Source of the DNA: Acidobacteriota bacterium
GTDB taxonomy: Bacteria > Acidobacteriota > Thermoanaerobaculia > Gp7-AA8
Length of the DNA stretch: 64,000 nt
Assembly (NCBI GenBank): GCA_003223645.1
Contig: QHVT01000003.1
Location: 310,001-374,000, forward strand
Direction of reading: 5' to 3'
The translations under genes and the position numbers were made by a program. Below are positions 42,575-51,222 of this stretch, one piece after another. The notes below the pieces were generated by a model. The model saw nothing but the letters and a program-made list of their open reading frames with translations, ran no database searches and was not told the origin of the DNA. The first letter of the stretch is position 1, and every line of letters begins with the position of its first letter.

Positions 42575-45500
42575 CTACCAGCCCGGAATGATGTTGAAAC
42601 CGTACACGATCCCTTCATCCGGACGCTGGAAGGGTTTCGCCGCGTAGACTTCGATCGGGATGTAGCTGAGCAGGATGCGCAGGCCCGCGCCGACGCTGAA
42701 GACCGGAACGTGCTCCGTCGTATCCGTCGCCCATTTTAACTTCACGCTGTCGCCCTTGCTCCACGCGGCGCCGCCGTCGGCGAAGGCGAAGATTTCCGTC
42801 GGGACGAACGGCGCGTTGATCAAACCGTACTCGCGCGTGCCGAGGAGCGGCGCGCGGAACTCGAGGCTCGCGGCCGCGATCTTCGATCCGACGAGGCGAT
42901 CGAACACGGGGCACGAGCTCGATCCCGCCGCCGGATGACACTCGACCGCATCGACGGAATACGGATCGTATCCGCGCACCAGCGATCCCTGCCCGAGGTA
43001 CAGCGGCGTGAGAATCGAGTCCTCGGCGCCGCTTCCGTAGCGGCCGTAATGCAGTCCGCGAACGGCCAGCGTGACCGGCCGTTTGAAGAAGTACTTGCGC
43101 CAGTCGGCGAGCGCGGTCTCGAAGTTGAGATTGTGACTGTCCGCTCCGGTGCCGGCGTCTCCGCGCAGCGCCTCGACTTCGTAGCGATAGCGCGTGCCGT
43201 TGATCGGCGAGATGAATCCGTAGATTGAGCTGTCGCCGACGAACGCGCTCGATGCCTTGGTGAGATTCACGCTGAACGAGCCGAGGTTCTCGGTCGTGTG
43301 ATCGAAGACGTCGTTGTTGATGACGACGAACGTCTCGAGCTCCTGCTTGTACGAATAGCGCTCGATGCCGGCGGCGGCTTCGACGCGCCGCGTCGTGCTG
43401 AACGGATACTGCGCGAGTCCGGTGACGTCGGTGATCAGCTGGACCTCGCGGTACTCCTGATAGAGATCGGCGGTGACGATTTGTCCGTTGCCGACGTCGA
43501 CCGGCCCGCGTGCGAACGACGCCGTCGCGTAGACGTACGGAATGTGCGTGAGGTCGGCGCCCCAATTCAGACGGCTGGTCTGATTGAGATAAAACACTTC
43601 GCCGCCGAGCTGCTCGGCGAGATTCGAACCGCCGTATCCGCCACCTCCGCCGCCTTGGAACGTGACGCCGACGTTGTGCTGCCCGAGGATGTCGGAGAAG
43701 AACGCGGTGACGCTGCCACTCGCCCCGGAGCCGAATTCGCTGACGCCGACGCCGAGCGTCGGAGGTCCGAGGTACGAGAGGTGGAGATCGGGCCTGTATC
43801 CGCGCTCCGCGAATTGCGTCGACGCGGGCGGCAGTCCTTCTTCGGGACGCATGAGATAGCCGGTGATCTCGGAGCCCGTGCCGCGCAACGGCGGCAACAA
43901 AGCCGCGCGCGCGACCGCGGTGTCACTCGACGGCGCCGTCACGTTCGGCGCGCTTCCCGCCGGGTTCGCGGGGAGTGAATAGATGTTGTAGTTGTCGTCC
44001 TCGAACAGCGAGAACGCGATGTTGCCGGTGCGCGACGCGACGGTCATCGCGGGCGACAGATCGGTGATGCCGGCGACGCCCGTCATCACCGAGGTGATGC
44101 GCGCGATCGATCCGTCGGCGACGTTCACGCGATAGATGTCGGGGATTCCTTCGGGATTGCCAATGAAGTAGATCGAGCGTCCGTCGGGCGCGTACTGCGG
44201 GTTGATGTGCCGCGCGCCCTTGAATCCTTCGATGAGATGGATCTGCTTGGTGTCGACGTCGATCGTCGCGAGGCGCATGTCGGCGAAGCGAAGCTGTTCG
44301 GGAACCGATCCCTCGCCGCGATCGGTGACGAATGCGATCGTCCGTCCATCCGGCGACCACGCCGGCTGCAGGTCCGCGTACTCGTCGCTCGTCAGCCGCG
44401 TCACCTGCTTCGAGTCGAGGTCATACACGAACAAATCGCTGACGCCGGTCGTCTGACCGGAGATCGCGATGCGGCGTCCGTCCGGCGACCAGGCGACGTT
44501 GTTGATCGCCTCGAGCCCGGGCACTTTCTGGTGTTCGATGTGGCGGCTGTCGACGTCTACGGTCGAGAGATAGTTGTCGCCTTTCGAGAAGGTGATGAAT
44601 GCGAGGTGCCGGGAGTCCGGCGACCACGCGCCGGCGGACTCGATGAAGCGCAGCGACTCGAAGTGCGGATCGCGATCGGACGACACGAGCTTGCGAATGA
44701 TTTTTCCGGTCGACGCGTCGGCGAGATAGAGATCGATCGAGAAGAGCTCGCGCGCGGAGAGGAACGCCAGATAGCGTCCATCAGGACTGAGCGCCGGTCC
44801 GACGTTCAACTCCGACGATCCGCGGCGGCGGTTCTTCTTCTTTCCTTCTTCGTCCGGCGGCGGAAGCGCCGGCTTCCGTCCGATCAGCGGACTCGCGAGC
44901 GCGGTCTCGCGGCGCGCCGACACGACCGGGTCGTACAACTCTTTCGACGACGCGGCCCAGTCGGAGAAGAGCTGTTTCGCCGAGATGCCGACCGAGCGTT
45001 CGAAGGCTTCTTCGATGCCGACGACACCCGCCGCGAGGAAGTAGCGCACGACCGCTTCGTCGCCGAAGCGCGCGCCGATGTACGCCATCAGCGCCTGTCC
45101 GTAGCGATACGGGAAGTAACGCGAGTCGCGCGTCAGCTGCTTCAGATCGGGCATGCGGTTGTGGATCGTCGCGTCGCGGATCCACATCGACGTCAGCGGA
45201 TCGACGCGGCCCTTCGAGAAGTACTCGGCCATTCCCTCGACGAGCCACAGCGGCATCTGCTCGAGCGCGAAGCGGCGGCGGTTGTTGTTCGACTGCGACG
45301 CGATGTCGTACTGGAAGACGTGAACGATCTCGTGTCCGAGGACGTGATCGTTTTGCGAATAGTCACCGGTGAGCGGCAGGACGACGCGATTCATGAACGC
45401 GTCGGTGAATCCGCCCGTCCCTTCACCGATCAGCCCGCCGGTGGTCGTCGTCTGATGGAAGTCGGCGGCGTTCGCGTAGAGGACGATCGGCTTCTTCTTG

Positions 45501-45739
45501 AACGAATGGTTGAACACGCGCGAGAGGCGCGCGTACCACCGCTCGGCCATGCGCCCGACGTCGTTCACGACGTCCGCTTCCTGATCGTAGTAGTAGAGAT
45601 CGAAGTGTTCGGTCTGCAGGACCTTGAAGTGGAAATTCTCCCACTGGACTTTATTGCGGCCGAAGTATTGGGCGCTTGCGGGAACGGTGAGGAGAGTGAT
45701 GAGGAGAGACAAAACAGCGAGACGAACGGCAATTCGCAT
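42575..45739 (-). CDS. Fusion of gluzincin peptidase, TolB-like propeller and outer-membrane barrel
   Basis: 1054 residues. Signal peptide (LAVLSLLITLLTVPASAQ); a peptidase-MA-type domain with HEIVHVFQYD and LVEGMAEYFS (~residues 135-180); from ~310 to 620 WD40-like PD40 blades (PALSPDGRYLAFLSA, AWSPDSRHLAFITF, VAWSPDGRRIAISG, AWSPDGRTIAFVTD); from ~690 a Gly/aromatic-rich beta-barrel of BamA/surface-antigen type (QGSLVRGYDPYSVD, LEFRAPLLGT), ending in IIPGW with a terminal aromatic residue as outer-membrane proteins require. It would place a peptidase and propeller in the periplasm tethered to the outer membrane. Confidence 0.88.
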   Translation of the reverse strand: MRIAVRLAVLSLLITLLTVPASAQYFGRNKVQWENFHFKVLQTEHFDLYYYDQEADVVNDVGRMAERWYARLSRVFNHSFKKKPIVLYANAADFHQTTTTGGLIGEGTGGFTDAFMNRVVLPLTGDYSQNDHVLGHEIVHVFQYDIASQSNNNRRRFALEQMPLWLVEGMAEYFSKGRVDPLTSMWIRDATIHNRMPDLKQLTRDSRYFPYRYGQALMAYIGARFGDEAVVRYFLAAGVVGIEEAFERSVGISAKQLFSDWAASSKELYDPVVSARRETALASPLIGRKPALPPPDEEGKKKNRRRGSSELNVGPALSPDGRYLAFLSARELFSIDLYLADASTGKIIRKLVSSDRDPHFESLRFIESAGAWSPDSRHLAFITFSKGDNYLSTVDVDSRHIEHQKVPGLEAINNVAWSPDGRRIAISGQTTGVSDLFVYDLDSKQVTRLTSDEYADLQPAWSPDGRTIAFVTDRGEGSVPEQLRFADMRLATIDVDTKQIHLIEGFKGARHINPQYAPDGRSIYFIGNPEGIPDIYRVNVADGSIARITSVMTGVAGITDLSPAMTVASRTGNIAFSLFEDDNYNIYSLPANPAGSAPNVTAPSSDTAVARAALLPPLRGTGSEITGYLMRPEEGLPPASTQFAERGYRPDLHLSYLGPPTLGVGVSEFGSGASGSVTAFFSDILGQHNVGVTFQGGGGGGYGGSNLAEQLGGEVFYLNQTSRLNWGADLTHIPYVYATASFARGPVDVGNGQIVTADLYQEYREVQLITDVTGLAQYPFSTTRRVEAAAGIERYSYKQELETFVVINNDVFDHTTENLGSFSVNLTKASSAFVGDSSIYGFISPINGTRYRYEVEALRGDAGTGADSHNLNFETALADWRKYFFKRPVTLAVRGLHYGRYGSGAEDSILTPLYLGQGSLVRGYDPYSVDAVECHPAAGSSSCPVFDRLVGSKIAAASLEFRAPLLGTREYGLINAPFVPTEIFAFADGGAAWSKGDSVKLKWATDTTEHVPVFSVGAGLRILLSYIPIEVYAAKPFQRPDEGIVYGFNIIPGW

Positions 45740-45835
45740 CAGGCACCTCGGCTCTAGATGAACACCGATCGGCCTCCGGCTGCAAGTTTGTTGCCCCGGC
45801 CGCTGTTACGAGATGGTTGCGGGATGGGGGTTCTG

Positions 45836-45903
45836 GCCGTTGCGCAGTCGCTCGGTTGCGCGGTTACGCAGTGTTTTGCCGCGCGACCGCGTAACTGCGT
45901 AAC
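45836..45903. repeat. Family G repeat
   Basis: CGTTGCGCAGTCGCTCGGTTGCGCGGTTACGCAG on the left, GCGACCGCGTAACTGCGTAACC on the right, like 35215-35296. It ends at the stop codon of the F420-type reductase gene. Confidence 0.55.
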
Positions 45904-46548
45904 CTACTTTCTGAGCAGCTTGAACGCGTGGCCCCACGACGAGCTCAGGACGCCGTACAAAACCCAGGTCATGCACATCGGCTCGAGGTAGCGGGAGCTT
46001 TCGATTCCGCCGATGTCGGCCACGCCCCACCCGAACGCCTCGCAAATCTGCGACACGATCTTCTTTCCTTCGGCGTCATTGCCGCAGAGGAACATGTCCG
46101 GCGGTCCACCCGGAAATTGCGGATGGATCATGTGCGCGTTGCCGACGGTGTTGAACGCCTTCACCACGCGCGCCTTCGGGATGAGACGCTGCACCTGCTC
46201 GCCGAGCGAGTCGGTCGTGCCGACGTACAGCGTCGGCGGCATCCCCTTGCTGAAGTCGAGCGGATTCGTCGCGTCGATCACGACCTTGCCGTCGAACGCA
46301 TCGACGCCGGCGAGCCTGATCGCGTCGAGCGTTCCGGTGCCGAGCGTCGCGAGGACGAGGATGTCGCCGAACGTCGCCGCGTCGGCGAACGTGCCCGCGC
46401 TCACGCGCGCACTGGCCGACGCCCACTCCTGCAACTTGCCCGGATCGCGCGATCCGATCGTTACTTCGTGACCGAGACTCGCGAAGCCAGCCGCGAGCAC
46501 CTTGCCGACATCACCGGAGCCGAGAACGCCAACGCGAACTTTCTGCAT
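45904..46548 (-). CDS. NAD(P)-binding reductase, F420-dependent NADP oxidoreductase-like
   Basis: 214 residues. Rossmann start VRVGVLGSGDVGKVLAAGFA with phosphate-binding TIGSRDPGK, then GKVVIDATNPLDFSKGMPPT and VVKAFNTVGNAHM, the layout of the Npd/F420:NADP reductase family. Many members without F420 use other hydride donors, so the cofactor is uncertain. No operon partner. Confidence 0.85.
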   Translation of the reverse strand: MQKVRVGVLGSGDVGKVLAAGFASLGHEVTIGSRDPGKLQEWASASARVSAGTFADAATFGDILVLATLGTGTLDAIRLAGVDAFDGKVVIDATNPLDFSKGMPPTLYVGTTDSLGEQVQRLIPKARVVKAFNTVGNAHMIHPQFPGGPPDMFLCGNDAEGKKIVSQICEAFGWGVADIGGIESSRYLEPMCMTWVLYGVLSSSWGHAFKLLRK

Positions 46549-46560
46549 GGCGTTAGTTTA

Positions 46561-46648
46561 TCCCGAGCCCGAGCCCGAGCCCGGGGTGGGGCGAGCAAAC
46601 GAGAAGCCCGCCCACCCCGGGCGCGGAAGCGGGCGCGGGCTCGGGCTC
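46561..46648. repeat. Expanded GC inverted repeat, family I
   Basis: CCCGAGCCCGAGCCC on the left, GGGCGCGGGCTCGGGCTC on the right with a CGAGCAAACGAG spacer. It is directly followed by a family C element. Confidence 0.7.
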
Positions 46649-46715
46649 GGAGTGGTGCGCGCCTCCGGCGCGCTTTTGGGAGGGTGGAAGACGCGCCAGA
46701 GGCGCGCACCACTCC
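46649..46715. repeat. REPIN-like paired palindrome, family C
   Basis: GGAGTGGTGCGCGCCTCCGG ... CCAGAGGCGCGCACCACTCC. A second copy is at 51130-51196. Confidence 0.8.
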
Positions 46716-46723
46716 ACAGGCGG

Positions 46724-47761
46724 TTACGAAGGGGCCGCGCTCTTGGCTTGCGGAAACTGGAATCCGATGTACGTTCCTGAGCTGATGCCCATGAGTGCGA
46801 GGAGCGTCGCGCTGAACTCGGGCATCGTCAGTTCCCAGATCACGGAAGTGAGGAAGATGCCGCTGAGGATCAGGGTCCACACGACGATTTGCAGGCGGTC
46901 GAGCGCGATGGTGCCCTGGTCGTCGGCAACGAGGTCGCGCCAGAAGCCTTCGGTCTTTCGCGGCGCCGCGTTCTTCGGGGTGATGAACATGGCGGCGAGG
47001 GCGGTGGCGGAGCTGATGCCCATCAATCCCAGGACGGACGTCGGAATGGTGTCGCGGTCGCCGAGACAGAGCCAGATGTAGGTGTAGCTGAGGACGACGA
47101 GGAAGAACCACCACGCCATTTGCGTGCGGCCGAGGCTGTAGGGCTGGGGGACGCCGTCGACGGCGGGACCGGTCCGGAGCATGGCGGTCTTCGCGGCGGC
47201 GTAGAAGAGAACGATCGTGAAGATGAGCAGGCCGATGAGGAAGATGCTGGTCGTCCAGTCGACGTACATCTTGCGCACGTGCAAGATCATGTTCGCGTTG
47301 GGGACGCGCGGCAGCGGCCGTTCGCCTTTGAGGCCGACGCTGATGTGCATGTCCACTTCGGGATCGAACAGCGGGTCGTAGAGAAACGGCCGCCAGAAGT
47401 TGCGGTTTTTGTCGTTGCGCTCGAGGGCGAACGTCAGCACGCCGGACTGCGCATCGACGCCCATCAACTCGTTGCCGGTGTCGACGCCCTCGGCGAAGAG
47501 CGTGACCGGTTTCTGCGCGGCATCCGCGGACTGGAGCAGCTGATCGACGTGGCAGACCGAGACCACGACCCAGTCGCCGACATAGACCTCGTATTGATTG
47601 CTGTACACGCCGGACACCGCGGCGACCGCGGGGCCGCCGTCGCACGGCACGGGGCGAAGCCGCTTGCGAGCAGCCCCGAGCTCGTCGTGATCCGAATGCG
47701 TACCGCATGCGGCGAGCGCGAGGATGAGGATCGGCAGGGCGATGCCGCGCAGGAATTTCAT
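46724..47761 (-). CDS. Membrane lipoprotein of unknown function
   Basis: 345 residues from ATG 47759-47761. Lipobox LALAAC (IALPILILALAACG). An extracytoplasmic domain (~30-165) precedes about five membrane helices. Two membrane parts share a similar motif (VLGLMGISSATALAAMFI and LLALMGISSGTYIGFQFP), suggesting an internal duplication. I know proteins with the LMGISSGTYxG ending but no function. Flanked by repeats on both sides, no operon. Confidence 0.7.
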   Translation of the reverse strand: MKFLRGIALPILILALAACGTHSDHDELGAARKRLRPVPCDGGPAVAAVSGVYSNQYEVYVGDWVVVSVCHVDQLLQSADAAQKPVTLFAEGVDTGNELMGVDAQSGVLTFALERNDKNRNFWRPFLYDPLFDPEVDMHISVGLKGERPLPRVPNANMILHVRKMYVDWTTSIFLIGLLIFTIVLFYAAAKTAMLRTGPAVDGVPQPYSLGRTQMAWWFFLVVLSYTYIWLCLGDRDTIPTSVLGLMGISSATALAAMFITPKNAAPRKTEGFWRDLVADDQGTIALDRLQIVVWTLILSGIFLTSVIWELTMPEFSATLLALMGISSGTYIGFQFPQAKSAAPS

Positions 47762-47816
47762 CGGACCGCGGAGATGATCGCCGATCAGTACGCTGTGGCG
47801 CAACTCGATTTATCGA

Positions 47817-47962
47817 GGCCCCGTCGCCCGTGCCCGCTCCCGTGCCCGCTTCCGTGCCCGGGGCGGGGGCGCGTCAGCGCGTAAACACGGTTGGGTCGCT
47901 GACGCTCCCCACCCCGGGCGCGGGAGCGGGCGGGAGCAGGGCGGGCGCGGGAGCGGGCAATC
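47817..47962. repeat. Expanded GC inverted repeat, family I
   Basis: CCCGTGCCCGCTCCCGTGCC on the left, GGGCGCGGGAGCGGGC on the right, enclosing CGTCAGCGCG ... GTCGCTGACG. Same design as 28168-28395. Confidence 0.75.
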
Positions 47963-48011
47963 GACACATCCGAGAACCGGCCGCGCGCGTAGATGCGTCT
48001 GAGGAGAGCAT

Positions 48012-48290
48012 ATGGCTTACATCTTTCACTTCAACCCCGACACGCCGATGTCCTCGACCAAGTACGACGAGATCATGAAGCGGCTCGACTCCGCGGGCGC
48101 GTCGGCGCCGGCGGGACGGCTGTATCACGCGTGCTACGGCAGCGCGGACCGCCTGCGCGTGTTCGACGTGTGGGACTCGCCGGCATCCTTCGAGCAGTTC
48201 GGCGGGACGCTGCTGCCGATCCTGCAGGACCTGGGCGTCGATCCGGGTCAGCCGGAAGTCGTCGAGACGCACAACATCGTCGTCGGCTGA
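48012..48290 (+). CDS. Small ABM-fold-like hypothetical protein
   Basis: 92 residues: MAYIFHFNPDTPMSSTKYDE, YHACYGSADRLRVFDVWDS and FEQFGGTLLPILQDLGV. The pattern (ferredoxin-like strand, DVWDSPASFEQF) resembles small antibiotic-biosynthesis-monooxygenase-fold proteins. GAGGAG lies 6 bp before the ATG. Function unknown. Confidence 0.7.
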   Translation: MAYIFHFNPDTPMSSTKYDEIMKRLDSAGASAPAGRLYHACYGSADRLRVFDVWDSPASFEQFGGTLLPILQDLGVDPGQPEVVETHNIVVG

Positions 48291-48358
48291 TCACAGCGCG
48301 CGGCGGGTTTTATCGAAAACGTGACGCTGCCGGGCGGTCGCGCTCATAGAATCCGCCT

Positions 48359-50392
48359 ATGCGCAGACTCGTCATCGTCCTCTCGTTGTTCGTCCTCGTC
48401 GCCGCGTCGCCGGAGCGGCCGCTCAAGCAGCTTCCCTACACGCCGAGCCTCGACGTCCCGTCGATGGACAAAGGCGTCGATCCGTGCGTCGACTTCTATC
48501 AGTACTCGTGCGGCAGTTGGATGGTCAACAATCCGATTCCGCCCGACCAGTCGCGCTGGAGCGTCTACGGCAAGACCACGAACGAGAACGCGCAGTTTTT
48601 GTGGGGCATCCTCGAAGAGGCCTCCAATCCGAACGCGAAGCGCACCGCCGTGCAGAAAGAGATCGGCGATTACTTCGCCGCGTGCATGGACGAAGGAGCG
48701 ATCGAGCAGGTTGGCGCGAAGCCTCTCAAGCCGCTGCTCGATGAGATCGCGGCGATCGGAAACGCGAAGCAGCTCGCGACGTTCCTCGCGAGCGAGCATC
48801 CGCGCACGTTCGGCAGCGGATGGATCTTCGGCTTCGGATCGGATCAGGACTTCGGCGACGCGACGCAGGTGATCGCCGAAGCGGGCGCGGGCGGCCTCGG
48901 CCTCCCGGACCGCGACTACTACACGAAGACGGACGCGAAGTCGCAGGAGATCCGCAACAAGTACGTCGCGCACGTCGCGAACATGCTGCAGCTGACCGGC
49001 GAATCGGCGGACCAGGCGAAGCAGGACGCGCAGAGCGTGATGGCGATCGAGACGGCACTCGCGAGCGCGTCGCTGACGCGCGTCGAGCGCCGCGATCCGT
49101 ACAACATCTACCACAAGATGAAAGTGGCGGACTTGCAGAAAATTACGCCGTCGTTCGACTGGTCCGCGTATCTCACGAAGTCGGGCCTGCCCAAGACGGA
49201 CATGATCAACGTCACCCAGCCGAAGTTTTTCGAAGCCGTCGAGCACGAGGTCACGTCCGTTCCGCTTCCGCAGTGGAAAGCGTACCTGCGCTGGCACGCC
49301 GTGCACGCGCGCGCGCCTTACCTCTCGTCCAAGTTCGTGCAGGAAGACTTCAACTTCTATCGCAAGACGCTGCGCGGCGTGACGGCGATGACGCCGCGCT
49401 GGAAGCAGTGCGTCCGCTACGTCGACCGCGACCTCGGCGAAGCCCTCGGACAGGAATTCGTCCGCCGCACGTTCACGGCCGACACGAAGAAGAAGACCGT
49501 CGAGATGACGCGCCTCGTCGAAAAGGCGATGGAGAACGAGATCAAGACTCTCGACTGGATGAGCGCGGAGACGAAGGGCCGCGCGCTCGAGAAGCTGCAT
49601 GCGATCGTCAACAAAGTCGGCTATCCCGATCGCTGGCGCGATTACGGCGGACTCCAGATCAAGCGCAACGATTTCTACGGCAACGCAATCCGCGCGACGC
49701 TGTTCGAGTCGAAGCGCGACCTCGGCAAGATCGGCAAGCCGGTCGACCGCGGCGAGTGGGGCATGACGCCGCCGACCGTCAACGCGTACTACAGTCCGCA
49801 GATGAACGACATCAACTTCCCGGCCGGCGTGCTGCAGCCGCCGTTGTACGACCCGAAGCTGGACGACGCGCCGAACTACGGCAACACCGGCTCGACGATC
49901 GGACACGAGCTCACGCACGCGTTCGACGACGAGGGACGGCAGTTCGACGCGAAGGGAAATCTGAAGGACTGGTGGACGCCGGAAGATGCCAAGGCGTTCG
50001 AAGAGCGCGCGAACTGCGTGCGCGATCAATACGGCAATTACACGGTCATCGACGACATCAAGATCAACTCGAAGCTCACGGCCGGCGAAGACATCGCCGA
50101 CATCGGCGGAACACTCCTCGCGTACATCGCATGGAAGGAAGCGACGGCCGACGAGGACCTGAAGCCGATCGACGGCTTCACGCCCGACCAGCGCTTCTTC
50201 ATCGGACTCGCGCAGTGGGCGTGCAGCAACACACGCCCCGAGGACCTGCGTGCGAACGCGATCACCGACCCGCACTCGCCGCCGAAGTACCGCATCAACG
50301 GCGTCGTCACGAACCTTCCGCAGTTTCAGAAAGCATTCAACTGCGGCGACGACGCGCCGATGGTGAACAAGAAGGAGTGCAAGATCTGGTGA
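48359..50392 (+). CDS. M13-family (neprilysin/PepO) metallopeptidase
   Basis: 677 residues: signal sequence (LVIVLSLFVLVAAS), N-terminal M13 domain (DPCVDFYQYSCGSWMVNNPI), then the catalytic part with NAYYSPQMNDINFPAG, zinc motif IGHELTHAFDDEGRQFD (HELTH ~residue 515) and GEDIADIGG (Glu ligand), ending in the family's conserved CKIW. It cleaves peptides in the periplasm or outside. The length is normal for the family. A family B repeat follows the stop. Confidence 0.93.
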   Translation: MRRLVIVLSLFVLVAASPERPLKQLPYTPSLDVPSMDKGVDPCVDFYQYSCGSWMVNNPIPPDQSRWSVYGKTTNENAQFLWGILEEASNPNAKRTAVQKEIGDYFAACMDEGAIEQVGAKPLKPLLDEIAAIGNAKQLATFLASEHPRTFGSGWIFGFGSDQDFGDATQVIAEAGAGGLGLPDRDYYTKTDAKSQEIRNKYVAHVANMLQLTGESADQAKQDAQSVMAIETALASASLTRVERRDPYNIYHKMKVADLQKITPSFDWSAYLTKSGLPKTDMINVTQPKFFEAVEHEVTSVPLPQWKAYLRWHAVHARAPYLSSKFVQEDFNFYRKTLRGVTAMTPRWKQCVRYVDRDLGEALGQEFVRRTFTADTKKKTVEMTRLVEKAMENEIKTLDWMSAETKGRALEKLHAIVNKVGYPDRWRDYGGLQIKRNDFYGNAIRATLFESKRDLGKIGKPVDRGEWGMTPPTVNAYYSPQMNDINFPAGVLQPPLYDPKLDDAPNYGNTGSTIGHELTHAFDDEGRQFDAKGNLKDWWTPEDAKAFEERANCVRDQYGNYTVIDDIKINSKLTAGEDIADIGGTLLAYIAWKEATADEDLKPIDGFTPDQRFFIGLAQWACSNTRPEDLRANAITDPHSPPKYRINGVVTNLPQFQKAFNCGDDAPMVNKKECKIW

Positions 50393-50404
50393 GGGCGAAC
50401 AACA

Positions 50405-50475
50405 GTGGAGCGGCGGCCGCTTCGGCCGCCGACCTCTCGCGAGAAACCGGCGGCCGAGAGCGGCCGCCGCTCCAC
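50405..50475. repeat. REPIN-like paired palindrome, family B
   Basis: GTGGAGCGGCGGCCGCTTCG ... CTCTCGCGAGA ... GCGGCCGCCGCTCCAC, 12 bp after the M13 peptidase stop. Confidence 0.85.
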
Positions 50476-50573
50476 CATGCGGCGCGACAGTAGTGGGCGG
50501 AACGTTACTGCGCTGGTCGCGTATTTGGAGAGCCTCAAATGAGATGGCAGATGGCAGAAGAACGATGCGCGTG

Positions 50574-51078
50574 ATCGGACCTCAAATTGAGGTGCTCGGA
50601 CCTCGATGTTGAGGTGGTCGGACCTCAAATTGAGGCGCTCGGACCTCAATGTTGAGGTGTTCGGACCTCAAATTGAGATGTTCGGACCTCGATCTTGAGG
50701 TGAACGGACCTCAAATTGAGATGCGCGGACCTCGATGTTGAGGTGGTCGGACCTCAAATTGAGGTGGTCGGACCTCAAATTGAGGTGATCGGACCTCGAT
50801 GTTGAGGTGGTCGGACCTCAAATTGAGGTGATCGGACCTCGATGTTGAGGTGGTCGGACCTCAAATTGAGGTGCTCGGACCTCGATGTTGAGGTGGTCGG
50901 ATCTCAAATTGAGGTGATCGGACCTCGATGTTGAGGTGCTCGGACCTCAAATTGAGGTGATCGGATCTCGATGTTGAGGTGGTCGGACCTCAAATTGAGG
51001 TGCTCGGACCTCGATGTTGAGGTGGTCCGACCTTAAATTGAGGTGATCGGACCTTAAATTGAGGTACTCCAACCTCGA
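50574..51078. repeat. 21/22-bp tandem array of palindromic units, about 23 copies
   Basis: Two alternating unit types: GGACCTCAAATTGAGGTGnTC (21 bp) and GGACCTCGATGTTGAGGTGGTC (22 bp). Each unit is itself a near-perfect dyad (CCTCAA-A-TTGAGG). The region has no long gene. Such an array offers ~23 equally spaced binding sites for a dimeric protein, or can form serial small hairpins. Confidence 0.92.
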
Positions 51079-51129
51079 CGTTTGACTAACGCGCCGCCGC
51101 TTTCAAAGTGCACCGTGGCATTCCGTCGT

Positions 51130-51196
51130 GGAGTGGTGCGCGCCTCTGGCGCGCCTTCCATCCCGCCAAAGGCGCGCCGGAGGCGCGCACCACTCC
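51130..51196. repeat. REPIN-like paired palindrome, family C
   Basis: GGAGTGGTGCGCGCCTCTGG ... CCGGAGGCGCGCACCACTCC. It ends 13 bp before the -10 box of the epimerase promoter, so it covers the -35 position. Confidence 0.82.
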
Positions 51197-51208
51197 AAAC
51201 GACACTCC

Positions 51209-51214
51209 TATAAT
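51209..51214 (+). promoter_or_regulatory. -10 box of the epimerase gene
   Basis: TATAAT nine bases before the TTG start at 51223. Transcription would begin at about 51221, giving a leaderless or nearly leaderless mRNA. The -35 position falls inside the family C repeat with no consensus. Confidence 0.5.
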
Positions 51215-51222
51215 CGTCCGGC

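Noticed and set aside
44207-45757. 516-residue open frame opposite the peptidase-propeller-barrel gene
   Set aside because: Composition typical of antisense shadow; the minus strand contains continuous domain homology.
48344-50275. 643-residue open frame antisense to the M13 peptidase gene
   Set aside because: A shadow frame caused by high GC at third codon positions; Arg/Val/Leu-rich with no domain, whereas the plus strand has a complete M13 peptidase.
50574-51078. CRISPR array or integron
   Set aside because: Units are directly adjacent 21/22-mers without spacers, attC structure or integrase.
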